A DNA stretch of 64,000 nt from Rheinheimera sp. EpRS3 (GTDB taxonomy: Bacteria > Pseudomonadota > Gammaproteobacteria > Enterobacterales > Alteromonadaceae). Below, one piece after another: positions 17,535-25,124 of this stretch (position 1 is the stretch's first letter; every line of letters starts with the position of its first letter). The stretch is taken from the NCBI RefSeq assembly GCF_001513785.1, contig NZ_LNQS01000001.1:1054001-1118000 (forward strand), read 5' to 3'. Position numbers and translations under genes: made by a program. The notes beneath the pieces were generated by a model that searched no databases, had not been told where the DNA came from, and worked only from the letters and a program-made list of their open reading frames with translations.

Positions 17535-19196
17535 TCAGATTTTTTTGTATTTAATACGGTGTGGTTCCAGCGCATCTGCACCATAGGTGGCTTTTAACCA
17601 GGTTTCATAATCTGAGTAATTGCCCTCAAAGAAATTCACCTTGCCCTCATCACGGTAATCCAGAATATGCGTGGCGATACGGTCAAGGAACCAACGGTCG
17701 TGCGAAATCACCATAGCGCAGCCAGGGAAATCGAGCAGAGCATTTTCCAGCGCGCGCAGTGTTTCTACGTCCAGATCGTTGGTAGGCTCATCCAGTAACA
17801 ACATGTTCCCACCGGCTTTTAACAGCGCGGCTAAATGCACGCGGTTACGTTCACCGCCCGATAGCTCGCCGATAAATTTCTGCTGGTCATTACCTTTGAA
17901 GTTAAAGCGGCCAACATAAGCCCTGCTCGGGATCTGGAAACTGCCAATTTGCAGCATATCCTGGCCGTTGGAAATTTCCTGCCATACGGTGTTTTTCGGG
18001 TTCATGCTGTCGCGGAACTGATCAACACTGGCCAATTGTACCGTATCACCGACGCTGATGTCGCCGGAGTCGGCCTGCTCTGCACCACTGATCATTTTAA
18101 ACAGTGTAGATTTACCGGCACCGTTCGGGCCGATAATGCCAACGATGGCGCCTTTGGGGATGCTAAAGCTTAAATCTTCGATTAATAAACGATCGCCAAA
18201 AGATTTACGCAGGTGGTTAACTTCCAGCACTTTGTCGCCCAGACGCGGCCCTGGCGGAATAAACAGCTCGTTAGTTTCGTTACGCTTTTGAAATTCCTGG
18301 CTCTGCAGCTCTTCAAAGCGGGCCATCCGCGCTTTACTCTTGGCATGACGGCCTTTAGGGTTAGTGCGCACCCACTCCAGTTCTTGCTTAATTGAGCGCT
18401 GGCGGGCGTTTTCAGATTTTTCTTCCTGTTGCAAACGGGCATCTTTTTGTTCCAGCCAGGACGAGTAATTACCTTCCCACGGGATACCGTAACCACGGTC
18501 CAGCTCTAAAATCCAGCCGGCAACGTTATCAAGGAAATAACGGTCGTGGGTAATAGCGACCACTGTGCCCGGGTAATCGTGCAGGAAGCGCTCCAGCCAT
18601 GCAACAGATTCGGCATCCAGGTGGTTGGTCGGTTCGTCCAGCAATAGCATGTCCGGGCGCTCTAACAATAAGCGGCAAATAGCAACGCGGCGGCGTTCAC
18701 CACCAGACAAATGCTCGATTTTGGCTTCCCACGGCGGCAGGCGCAGTGCATCGGCAGCGCGCTCCAGCGTATTGTCGAGATTATGGCCTTCTTTGGCCTG
18801 AATTAACGCTTCCAGCTCGCCTTGCTCACGAGCCAGAGCATCAAAGTCAGCGTTTTCATCAGCATAGGCGGCGTAAACTTCGTCTAAGCGGGTTAGCGCA
18901 TTTTTAACGTCGCTTACGGCCTCTTCAACAATCTCACGCACGGTTTTGCTTGGATCCAACTGCGGTTCTTGCGGCAGGTAACCAATTTTAGTGCCTGCCA
19001 GTGGCCGGGCTTCGCCTTCAAACTCTTTGTCAACTCCGGCCATAATGCGTAGCAGGGTAGATTTACCCGAGCCATTTAAACCCAGCACGCCAATTTTGGC
19101 GCCAGGAAAGAAAGATAAAGAAATGTCTTTTAAAATAGTGCGCTTAGGTGGAACCACCTTCGACACACGATGCATTGAGTAGATATATTGAGCCAT
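17535..19196 (-). CDS. ettA: Energy-dependent translational throttle protein EttA (ABC-F)
   Basis: 553 residues, close to the 555 of E. coli EttA. It is a soluble ABC-F ATPase that binds the ribosomal E site and gates the first peptide bond according to ADP/ATP ratio. Two ATPase domains are visible, with Walker A loops GLNGSGKST and GPNGAGKST, signature motifs LSGGERRR and LSGGERNR, and Walker B LLLDEPT twice. The linker between them (the WVRTNPKGRHAKSKARMARF region) is the basic P-site tRNA interaction motif. There are no membrane segments, as expected. Confidence 0.97.
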   Translation of the reverse strand: MAQYIYSMHRVSKVVPPKRTILKDISLSFFPGAKIGVLGLNGSGKSTLLRIMAGVDKEFEGEARPLAGTKIGYLPQEPQLDPSKTVREIVEEAVSDVKNALTRLDEVYAAYADENADFDALAREQGELEALIQAKEGHNLDNTLERAADALRLPPWEAKIEHLSGGERRRVAICRLLLERPDMLLLDEPTNHLDAESVAWLERFLHDYPGTVVAITHDRYFLDNVAGWILELDRGYGIPWEGNYSSWLEQKDARLQQEEKSENARQRSIKQELEWVRTNPKGRHAKSKARMARFEELQSQEFQKRNETNELFIPPGPRLGDKVLEVNHLRKSFGDRLLIEDLSFSIPKGAIVGIIGPNGAGKSTLFKMISGAEQADSGDISVGDTVQLASVDQFRDSMNPKNTVWQEISNGQDMLQIGSFQIPSRAYVGRFNFKGNDQQKFIGELSGGERNRVHLAALLKAGGNMLLLDEPTNDLDVETLRALENALLDFPGCAMVISHDRWFLDRIATHILDYRDEGKVNFFEGNYSDYETWLKATYGADALEPHRIKYKKI

Positions 19197-19356
19197 GGTT
19201 TATCTGCTTATCATTGCTGGTAATAGTGCCAGCAATTGTACGTTATTTTCACCGGGCAGGGAAAGGCGCGCTCTTGGTGTATAAGATAAAACTCGCTTTT
19301 ACGCCGCGCTTTCTGGTCTAATAGCAACCAGTACTTTACCCCGGGTGGAAATGAAT

Positions 19357-19710
19357 ATGAGTCAATTTGCGCAAGATCCAAGTTTTCAACGTTTCGTTGA
19401 AGAAGCTAAAACCCATGGTGTGGTTTATGTATTAGCAGACGGTGAAGATCTGCTGGTAGTTGAATCGGTAGAATTTGAAGATACAGACGTAATGCCGTTC
19501 TGGTCAGATGAAGCCTCAGCCAAAGCGCATTGCTCTGAAGAATGGGCCGTGTACAAGCCAGAAGCCATTCCGCTTGACGTATTTTGCGATGGTTGGTTAA
19601 AAGAAATGTACGACGATGGTGTGTTAATTGGCACTAACTGGGACGAAAGTTTAAACGGCCCGGAAGTGGAACCACGCGAGTTACTTGAAGCCCTGTCACT
19701 GGTGCAATAA
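19357..19710 (+). CDS. DUF2750 family protein
   Basis: 117 residues, acidic and cytoplasmic. It contains the pattern seen in DUF2750: FVEEAKTHGVVYVLADGE, then MPFWSDEASAKAHC, then WAVYKPEAIPLDVF and a C-terminal GTNWDESLNGPEVEP. The family function is not known. The ATG at 19357 was chosen because the GGTGGA ribosome site at 19344-19349 is well spaced from it and too close to the ATG at 19351. It is a single gene. Confidence 0.85.
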   Translation: MSQFAQDPSFQRFVEEAKTHGVVYVLADGEDLLVVESVEFEDTDVMPFWSDEASAKAHCSEEWAVYKPEAIPLDVFCDGWLKEMYDDGVLIGTNWDESLNGPEVEPRELLEALSLVQ

Positions 19711-19725
19711 GCCATTCTGTTGTTT

Positions 19726-19758
19726 AAAGCCTTGCGGTTTTCTTTGTCGCAGGGCTTT
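19726..19758 (+). terminator. Hairpin after the DUF2750 gene
   Basis: AAAGCCTTGCG pairs with CGCAGGGCTTT with one G-T wobble. There is no T tail beyond the stem, so it is a moderate terminator candidate. Confidence 0.5.
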
Positions 19759-19853
19759 GCTGATCATAAAAATGGCAAAAAAATGACGTTCCTCTTAAAC
19801 TATCGGCCTTGACGGCACGTATTGTTGGTTTAACAGCCGGTTTGGATATAGTT

Positions 19854-20498
19854 ATGTTATCAGAAGAAGCAGTATTGGTTAGAAGCGCGTTAGAAGCTTT
19901 GGGGCTCGAAACCCCGATGCTGGACAATGGTTTGTCGCGCGATCAGAAGTACGACAAGATAAACAGCCTGATGGCAGAAGTCGTCAGCACGCTGGGCCTG
20001 GATTTGCGCGATGACAGTTTAAGCGAAACGCCGCACCGGATTGCCAAAATGTATGTTGATGAGATTTTTGGCGGTCTTAATTATGCTAACTTTCCCAAAA
20101 TTGCATTAATTGACAATAAAATGCAGGTAAAGGAAATGGTTAAGGTAAAGGACATCAGCTTTACCAGTACCTGTGAGCATCATTTTGTCACTATTGATGG
20201 TTATGCTACGGTGGCCTATATTCCGGAAAAACGCATTATTGGCTTGTCGAAAATTAACCGTATAGTGCGATTTTTTGCCCAGCGTCCGCAGGTGCAGGAA
20301 CGTTTAACGCAACAAGTTTTGGTGGCATTGCAAACTTTGCTGCAAACCAAAAATGTAGCAGTAACGATGGAAGCTGTGCATTACTGTGTAAAATCGCGTG
20401 GCGTGATGGATGTAAATTCCAAAACGCAAACCACTGCACTGGGCGGTATTTTTAAAGATGATGGCCGCACCCGCGCCGAGTTTCTTGCCCGTTATTAA
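19854..20498 (+). CDS. folE: GTP cyclohydrolase I
   Basis: 214 residues. It catalyses the first step from GTP to dihydroneopterin triphosphate for folate. The zinc and catalytic residues are visible: Cys and His of [13 protein letters not shown], and the second Cys in [25 protein letters not shown] and [15 protein letters not shown] are nearly identical to E. coli FolE. The start at 19854 (MLSEEAVLV) aligns with that of E. coli; the in-frame ATG-like start at 19809 adds 15 unrelated residues. A terminator follows at 20528. Confidence 0.97.
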   Translation: MLSEEAVLVRSALEALGLETPMLDNGLSRDQKYDKINSLMAEVVSTLGLDLRDDSLSETPHRIAKMYVDEIFGGLNYANFPKIALIDNKMQVKEMVKVKDISFTSTCEHHFVTIDGYATVAYIPEKRIIGLSKINRIVRFFAQRPQVQERLTQQVLVALQTLLQTKNVAVTMEAVHYCVKSRGVMDVNSKTQTTALGGIFKDDGRTRAEFLARY

Positions 20499-20527
20499 TA
20501 CATCTTGTTAAACCGTTGACCAATATT

Positions 20528-20551
20528 AAGGCGCTTAGATGCGCCTTTTTT
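20528..20551 (+). terminator. Terminator of folE
   Basis: AAGGCGC (20528-20534) pairs with GCGCCTT (20541-20547), followed by TTTT. Confidence 0.85.
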
Positions 20552-20566
20552 ACGTCTTGGTTTTTG

Positions 20567-20595
20567 TTGCAAATGCGAATTGTTATCAGTATTAT
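20567..20595 (+). promoter_or_regulatory. Promoter with overlapping Fur-box-like sequence
   Basis: A -35 TTGCAA (20567-20572) and -10 TATTAT (20590-20595) are separated by exactly 17 bp. Within the spacer, TGCGAAT-T-GTTATCA (20574-20588) matches the 7-1-7 Fur model (TGATAAT-N-ATTATCA) at 11 of 14 arm positions, counted by eye. Iron-bound Fur would block this promoter, so the PepSY/DUF2271/DUF4198 operon is probably induced by low iron. Confidence 0.55.
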
Positions 20596-20625
20596 GCCGG
20601 TAACTTTTTTACCGGTAGTGTTGTA

Positions 20626-21255
20626 ATGATAGAACGTGGTCGTGGCCCTGTGCTGGCAAAATTTATGCGGTTGCTGCACAGCTACAGCTCGATGTTAGTG
20701 TTGGTATTGCTGCTGTTTTTTGCCATTACCGGTATCACCCTGAACCACCCGGATCTCCTGTACAGCACGGCAGGCAAAAGCAGCCGTCAGCAACTGCTGC
20801 CGTTACCTGACGCCTTGCAATACGCTGATTTACCGCAGTCAGACAGCGAACAAGAAGCTATTGCTTCGCAGTTCAGGGACTGGCTTAGCAATGAGCATCA
20901 GGTGAAGGCTTCGGTATTCAGTTATCAGTTCGACACTGATGATGGCTTGTTGGAGCTGGATTTCAAGCGCCCGGCGGGGTATGCCTCAGTGGTGGTTGAT
21001 TTTGCTGCTAACACGGCCGAGCTGGAACTGGAGTTTAACGGTTATCTGGCATTGCTGAACGATTTGCATAAAGGCCGTAATGCTGGCCTTAGCTGGCTGC
21101 TACTGATTGATCTTACGGCGGTTGCCTGCATTATTTTTGCCCTGACCGGGTTTTATCTGATGCTCAAGCAAGCCTCACGGCGCAGCATTGGCAATATCCT
21201 GGCGATGCTGGGCATTTTTATCAGTTTGTTTGCGTATATCTTGTCGTTACATTAA
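20626..21255 (+). CDS. PepSY-associated transmembrane protein
   Basis: 209 residues with an N-terminal membrane helix (MLVLVLLLFFAITGITLNHP), a periplasmic domain of about 100 residues and two C-terminal helices (WLLLIDLTAVACIIFALTG and ILAMLGIFISLFAYIL). The helix-GITLNHPD arrangement and the HKGRNAGLSW segment before the third helix are characteristic of PepSY-associated membrane proteins, several of which act as ferric-siderophore reductases. The start at 20626 lies downstream of the promoter at 20567-20595, which rules out the longer frame from 20539. It is the first gene of a three-gene operon. Confidence 0.82.
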   Translation: MIERGRGPVLAKFMRLLHSYSSMLVLVLLLFFAITGITLNHPDLLYSTAGKSSRQQLLPLPDALQYADLPQSDSEQEAIASQFRDWLSNEHQVKASVFSYQFDTDDGLLELDFKRPAGYASVVVDFAANTAELELEFNGYLALLNDLHKGRNAGLSWLLLIDLTAVACIIFALTGFYLMLKQASRRSIGNILAMLGIFISLFAYILSLH

Positions 21256-21287
21256 CGCCGGTGTTGGCGTATTGCAGAGGGAACATT

Positions 21288-21785
21288 ATGAAGTTAACCG
21301 GTGCTTGTTTATGTGTATGTGCAGCGGCCTTGTTTGGGCACGCTACGTTACAGGCTGCACAAAGTGATATTACGCTGGAGTTGCCGGCAATAGAAACCAG
21401 CCAATACCACCGGCCTTATGTTGCTGTGTGGGTCGAAGATGCGCAGCAGCAACCGGTAAAATTGATTGCCCTTTGGGTAGAAAAACCAGACTGGTTAAAA
21501 GATTTGCGCCGTTTCTGGCGCAAAATTGGCCGCAGCAATACGGCTTTGGTTGATGCTGTAAGCGGTGCAACCCAGAAACCTGGCAGCTACACCTTGCACT
21601 GGGATGGTAACAATGATGACGGCGGCGCACTGCCTGCCGGTAAGTATACGCTTTTCGTTGAAGCCGCCCGCGAACAGGGGGGCCGTAGCCTGGCAAAACA
21701 TGAATTTACCCTGCCAGCGAAGAATGCCGTTATTGAAATAGCCGCCGACGGTGAGCTTGGCGATATCAGCGCAATACTGCGCTAA
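21288..21785 (+). CDS. Periplasmic DUF2271 protein
   Basis: 165 residues with a signal peptide (cysteine-containing hydrophobic core, cleavage near LQAAQS). The mature domain shows the DUF2271 pattern: RPYVAVWVEDAQQQPVKLIALW, KDLRRFWRK, and a C-terminal WDGNNDDGGALPAGKYTLFVEAARE, which resembles a FlgD-like Ig fold. It occurs in other bacteria beside PepSY membrane proteins and DUF4198 proteins, as here, and is usually linked to iron acquisition. The start at 21288 has an AGAGGGA ribosome site; it lies 32 bases after the PepSY gene. Confidence 0.82.
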   Translation: MKLTGACLCVCAAALFGHATLQAAQSDITLELPAIETSQYHRPYVAVWVEDAQQQPVKLIALWVEKPDWLKDLRRFWRKIGRSNTALVDAVSGATQKPGSYTLHWDGNNDDGGALPAGKYTLFVEAAREQGGRSLAKHEFTLPAKNAVIEIAADGELGDISAILR

Positions 21786-21823
21786 GTAATACCTGAATTA
21801 ACAGACTATTAAGGAATATTAAA

Positions 21824-22624
21824 ATGTTAAAAAAAGCAGCGTTAGTTATGTCGGCATTGTGCGTCAGTGCCAGTGTCAGCGCCCACACATTATGGCTGGT
21901 GCCCAGCCACTACGTGTTATCTAAGCAGGACAGCTGGATAGCGGTTGATGCCTCTGCTGCCAATATGACATTTGTACCGGATAAAGGCATTGGTTTAACC
22001 AGCCTGAAACTGTACAACCCGGATGGCAAAGCGCAGGACGTGACTACCGTATATCAGGGTAAGCGCAAATCTATGGCGGATGTGCAGCTAGCTGGTGATG
22101 GCACTTACCGGCTGGAAATGGCCAACCCGCTGCGTTATTTCACCAGCTATGAGTTAAACGGCGAGCGCAAACGTCTGATGGCAAATAAACAGGAGCGCAC
22201 TGCACAGCTGCCAGCCGGAGCCACAAAAGTAGAAACAGTACAAATGCGCAGCCGCAATTTTGCTTATGTTACGGTAAACAGCCCGACACAAACGGTGCTG
22301 AAACTACAAAACGCCGGGCTGGAAATCAGCAGCAATACGCACCCGGCTGATGTGGTAGCAGAAGAAGCACTGCAATTTGTGTTTCATCTGGACGGCAAAC
22401 CGCAAGCTGGCGTAAAAGGTGTGTTGTCTTATGAAGGTGAGTTGTATCGTAACGATGCTGGCCGGGTTGAGTTTGAAACCGACAATAAAGGCCAGTTTAG
22501 CTTTACCCCTGAGCATGCCGGGCGCTATTTAATTGAAGCGTCTTATTCAGCCGATACCGCTACGGCGCTGGCGGATAAAGTGCGTGAATCTGTTACTTTT
22601 ACGTTCGAAGTAGCCCTGCCGTAA
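21824..22624 (+). CDS. DUF4198 periplasmic protein
   Basis: 266 residues with a signal peptide (MLKKAALVMSALCVSASVSA) followed directly by HTLWLVPSHYVLS, the family hallmark. The histidine at the mature N-terminus is conserved in DUF4198 proteins, which are often annotated as periplasmic components of nickel/cobalt or other metal uptake. A C-terminal immunoglobulin-like domain (GQFSFTPEHAGRYLIEASY) is present. It is the third gene of the putative Fur-controlled operon, 38 bases after DUF2271. The metal or siderophore partner is not defined. Confidence 0.83.
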   Translation: MLKKAALVMSALCVSASVSAHTLWLVPSHYVLSKQDSWIAVDASAANMTFVPDKGIGLTSLKLYNPDGKAQDVTTVYQGKRKSMADVQLAGDGTYRLEMANPLRYFTSYELNGERKRLMANKQERTAQLPAGATKVETVQMRSRNFAYVTVNSPTQTVLKLQNAGLEISSNTHPADVVAEEALQFVFHLDGKPQAGVKGVLSYEGELYRNDAGRVEFETDNKGQFSFTPEHAGRYLIEASYSADTATALADKVRESVTFTFEVALP

Positions 22625-22650
22625 CGCGACAATTTACCCTTTTATCCAAT

Positions 22651-22680
22651 AAAGCCAGCCTGTTTCGATAGGCTGGCTTT
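22651..22680 (+). terminator. Terminator of the PepSY/DUF2271/DUF4198 operon
   Basis: AAAGCCAGCC and GGCTGGCTTT make a perfect 10-bp stem extended by one more T-A pair, with an 8-base loop. Confidence 0.85.
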
Positions 22681-22726
22681 GTGCTATTTGTTACACTCTG
22701 GCGCAAAATATTTGCAGGAAAACCTT

Positions 22727-23848
22727 ATGCGCATTTTTGCTGATGAGAACATGCCACTGGTGCAGTCGTTTTTTGCTCAGTTTGGTGATGTCAGCTTGTT
22801 TAACGGCCGTACCGTGAAGGCTGAACAACTGGCCGGGGCTGATATTTTGCTGGTGCGTTCGGTAACACAGGTTGATGCGGCTTTGCTAAGCCAGTGCCCG
22901 AAACTACGTTTTGTCGGTACCGGCACCATTGGTATGGATCATATTGATCAGCCGTATCTGGCACAGCGTAATATCAGTTTTTCCAGTGCGCCGGGCTGTA
23001 ATGCGCAATCTGTGGTCGAATATGTGCTTAGCAGCCTGTGGTATCTGGCGGATAAATATCAGTGGCAGTTAACTGAAAAAACCATTGGCGTAGTTGGCGT
23101 GGGCAATATTGGCCGTCGGCTGGTAACGGCATTACAGGCCCTTAATATCAAGGTATTGCAGTGCGATCCACTACGGGTGCAGCAAGAGGCTGATTTTGCC
23201 CATACCGACTTTGCAGCCTTGTGTCAGCAAGCTGATATTATCAGTTTTCATACACCGCTTATTAGCAACGGGCCTTTTGCTACCCGGCATTTACTGAATG
23301 CTAAAACATTGCAGCAGCTCAAGCCCCATTGCGCAGTTATTAATGCGTCGCGCGGTGCTGTGATTGATAATCAGGCATTACTTAACGAGCTGAGTAGTGC
23401 AGACCACAGAAGAGCGGTAGTGCTGGATGTATGGGAGCAAGAGCCGGATATCCTTACGGCGTTGCTACCTTATGTTGATATCGCCACCGCACATATTGCC
23501 GGGCATAGTGTTGAAGGCAAAGCCCGCGGTACAGAAATGTTATATCAGCGCTGCTGTGAATTGTTTGGCCAACCGGTAAAACAGCAGTTAAGCCAGTTGC
23601 TTGCAGTGCCAGCAATGGAAAAATTGCAAATTAGCGCAGATTTTGGGCTTCCAGATGTCCAAAATTTGGCAAGACTGTTATATGATGTGCGCCGTGATGA
23701 TGCAATACTGCGCCATTACCTGCAGCGTAACGGGTTTGACTGGCTGAGAAAGTCGTATCCGCCGCGGCGTGAATTCAGCTCATTACAACTGTGTGGCAAG
23801 GTGATACCAGGCTACTTGCCGCAATTAGGTTTTAGCCTCGCACAATAA
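22727..23848 (+). CDS. pdxB: Erythronate-4-phosphate dehydrogenase
   Basis: 373 residues. It oxidises 4-phosphoerythronate in the DXP-dependent pyridoxal phosphate pathway. It is a D-2-hydroxyacid dehydrogenase: NAD-binding loop GVVGVGNIGRRL, catalytic Arg in NASRGAVID, Glu in DVWEQEPD, His in TAHIAGHSVEGK. The C-terminal extension of about 90 residues is the PdxB dimerisation domain. The start MRIFADENMP matches the family start; the longer frame from 22679 runs through the preceding terminator. It is followed 14 bases later by asd. Confidence 0.95.
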   Translation: MRIFADENMPLVQSFFAQFGDVSLFNGRTVKAEQLAGADILLVRSVTQVDAALLSQCPKLRFVGTGTIGMDHIDQPYLAQRNISFSSAPGCNAQSVVEYVLSSLWYLADKYQWQLTEKTIGVVGVGNIGRRLVTALQALNIKVLQCDPLRVQQEADFAHTDFAALCQQADIISFHTPLISNGPFATRHLLNAKTLQQLKPHCAVINASRGAVIDNQALLNELSSADHRRAVVLDVWEQEPDILTALLPYVDIATAHIAGHSVEGKARGTEMLYQRCCELFGQPVKQQLSQLLAVPAMEKLQISADFGLPDVQNLARLLYDVRRDDAILRHYLQRNGFDWLRKSYPPRREFSSLQLCGKVIPGYLPQLGFSLAQ

Positions 23849-23862
23849 CTAGAGGGACTGTC

Positions 23863-24882
23863 ATGGCTTCGCAATATAATGTTGCCGTTTTAGGTGCAAC
23901 AGGGTTGGTAGGACAACATTTAATCGAAATTCTGGAGCAGCGCGACTTCCCGGTTGCTGAACTGTTCCCATTAGCCAGCAGCCGCTCTGCTGGTGGTACC
24001 GTGACGTTCAAAGGCAAAAAGATTAAGGTTATTGACGCAGAAACCTTCGACTGGTCAAAAGCGCAAATTGGTTTGTTTTCTGCCGGCGGCAGCGTATCAG
24101 CAATTTATGCCCCCAAAGCTGCTGATGCCGGTTGTGTGGTGATCGACAATACCTCACATTACCGTTACGAGCCGGATATTCCTCTGGTGGTGCCAGAAGT
24201 TAACGCCCACGCTATTGCCGATTACCGTAACCGCAATATTATCGCCAACCCCAATTGCTCCACTATCCAGATGCTGGTGGCGTTAAAACCAATTCATGAC
24301 GCTGTGGGCATTAGCCGTATTAACGTAGCAACTTATCAGTCGGTAAGTGGTGCAGGCCAGGACGCTGTAGAAGCATTAGCCCGTGAAGCCGCGCAGCTGA
24401 TGAATGGCCGGCCGATAGAAGATGACGGCAAGTTTGCCCGGCAGATTGCTTTTAACGTGATCCCGCAAATTGATGTGTTTATGGATAACGGCTACACCAA
24501 AGAAGAAATGAAAATGCACTGGGAAACGCAGAAGATTTTCGGTGACGACAGCATTTCTGTTAACGCCACTGCGGTGCGGGTACCGGTGTTTTTCGGTCAT
24601 GCCGAAGCGGTACATATTGAAACCCGTATGCCCATCAGCGTTGAGCAGGTAAAAGCGTTGCTGGCCGAAGCGCCTGGCGTAGTGTTACTGGAAAACAATG
24701 CAGATTTCCCAACCCAGGTATGTAGCGCGGCTGGTAAAGATGACGTATTTGTTGGCCGCATCCGTCAGGATTTATCGCATGAAAATGGTATAAACCTTTG
24801 GGTTGTAGCAGATAATATCCGCAAAGGCGCCGCAACAAACAGCATTCAGATTGCAGAGCATCTGATCCGCGATTATCTCTAG
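23863..24882 (+). CDS. asd: Aspartate-semialdehyde dehydrogenase
   Basis: 339 residues. It reduces aspartyl phosphate to aspartate semialdehyde for lysine, methionine and threonine synthesis. Visible: the NADP loop GATGLVGQ (11-18), nucleophile Cys132 in NPNCST, and the HETQKIFGD-like segment (HWETQKIFGD) with the substrate-binding residues. It belongs to the shorter Asd/Usg-1-like branch common beside fimV. It lies just after pdxB, and a terminator at 24904 separates it from fimV, so the asd-fimV-truA order is conserved while the transcripts are probably separate. Confidence 0.95.
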   Translation: MASQYNVAVLGATGLVGQHLIEILEQRDFPVAELFPLASSRSAGGTVTFKGKKIKVIDAETFDWSKAQIGLFSAGGSVSAIYAPKAADAGCVVIDNTSHYRYEPDIPLVVPEVNAHAIADYRNRNIIANPNCSTIQMLVALKPIHDAVGISRINVATYQSVSGAGQDAVEALAREAAQLMNGRPIEDDGKFARQIAFNVIPQIDVFMDNGYTKEEMKMHWETQKIFGDDSISVNATAVRVPVFFGHAEAVHIETRMPISVEQVKALLAEAPGVVLLENNADFPTQVCSAAGKDDVFVGRIRQDLSHENGINLWVVADNIRKGAATNSIQIAEHLIRDYL

Positions 24883-24903
24883 TTGTATTAAGGCCCAGCA
24901 TGG

Positions 24904-24932
24904 AAGGCCCCGTATGGGGCCTTGTTGTTTTT
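24904..24932 (+). terminator. Terminator of pdxB-asd
   Basis: AAGGCCCC-GTAT-GGGGCCTT (24904-24923), then GTTGTTTTTT. Confidence 0.88.
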
Positions 24933-25124
24933 TATGCCCGGTTAGTTTCACTACGTTTTTTTAACACTGGTCAGAATGGCCGCCTTGCTTTATATTTTCA
25001 GCATTTAGTTACCACATATAGTTGGAACAGTGTTTGCAGGTCGTTTGCAGTTAGCGCTAAAGATTACTGTAGCTGCTGCCGATTTCTTCTGTAAATGCGC
25101 CTGATTTTGGGGTAGGGGACATTA

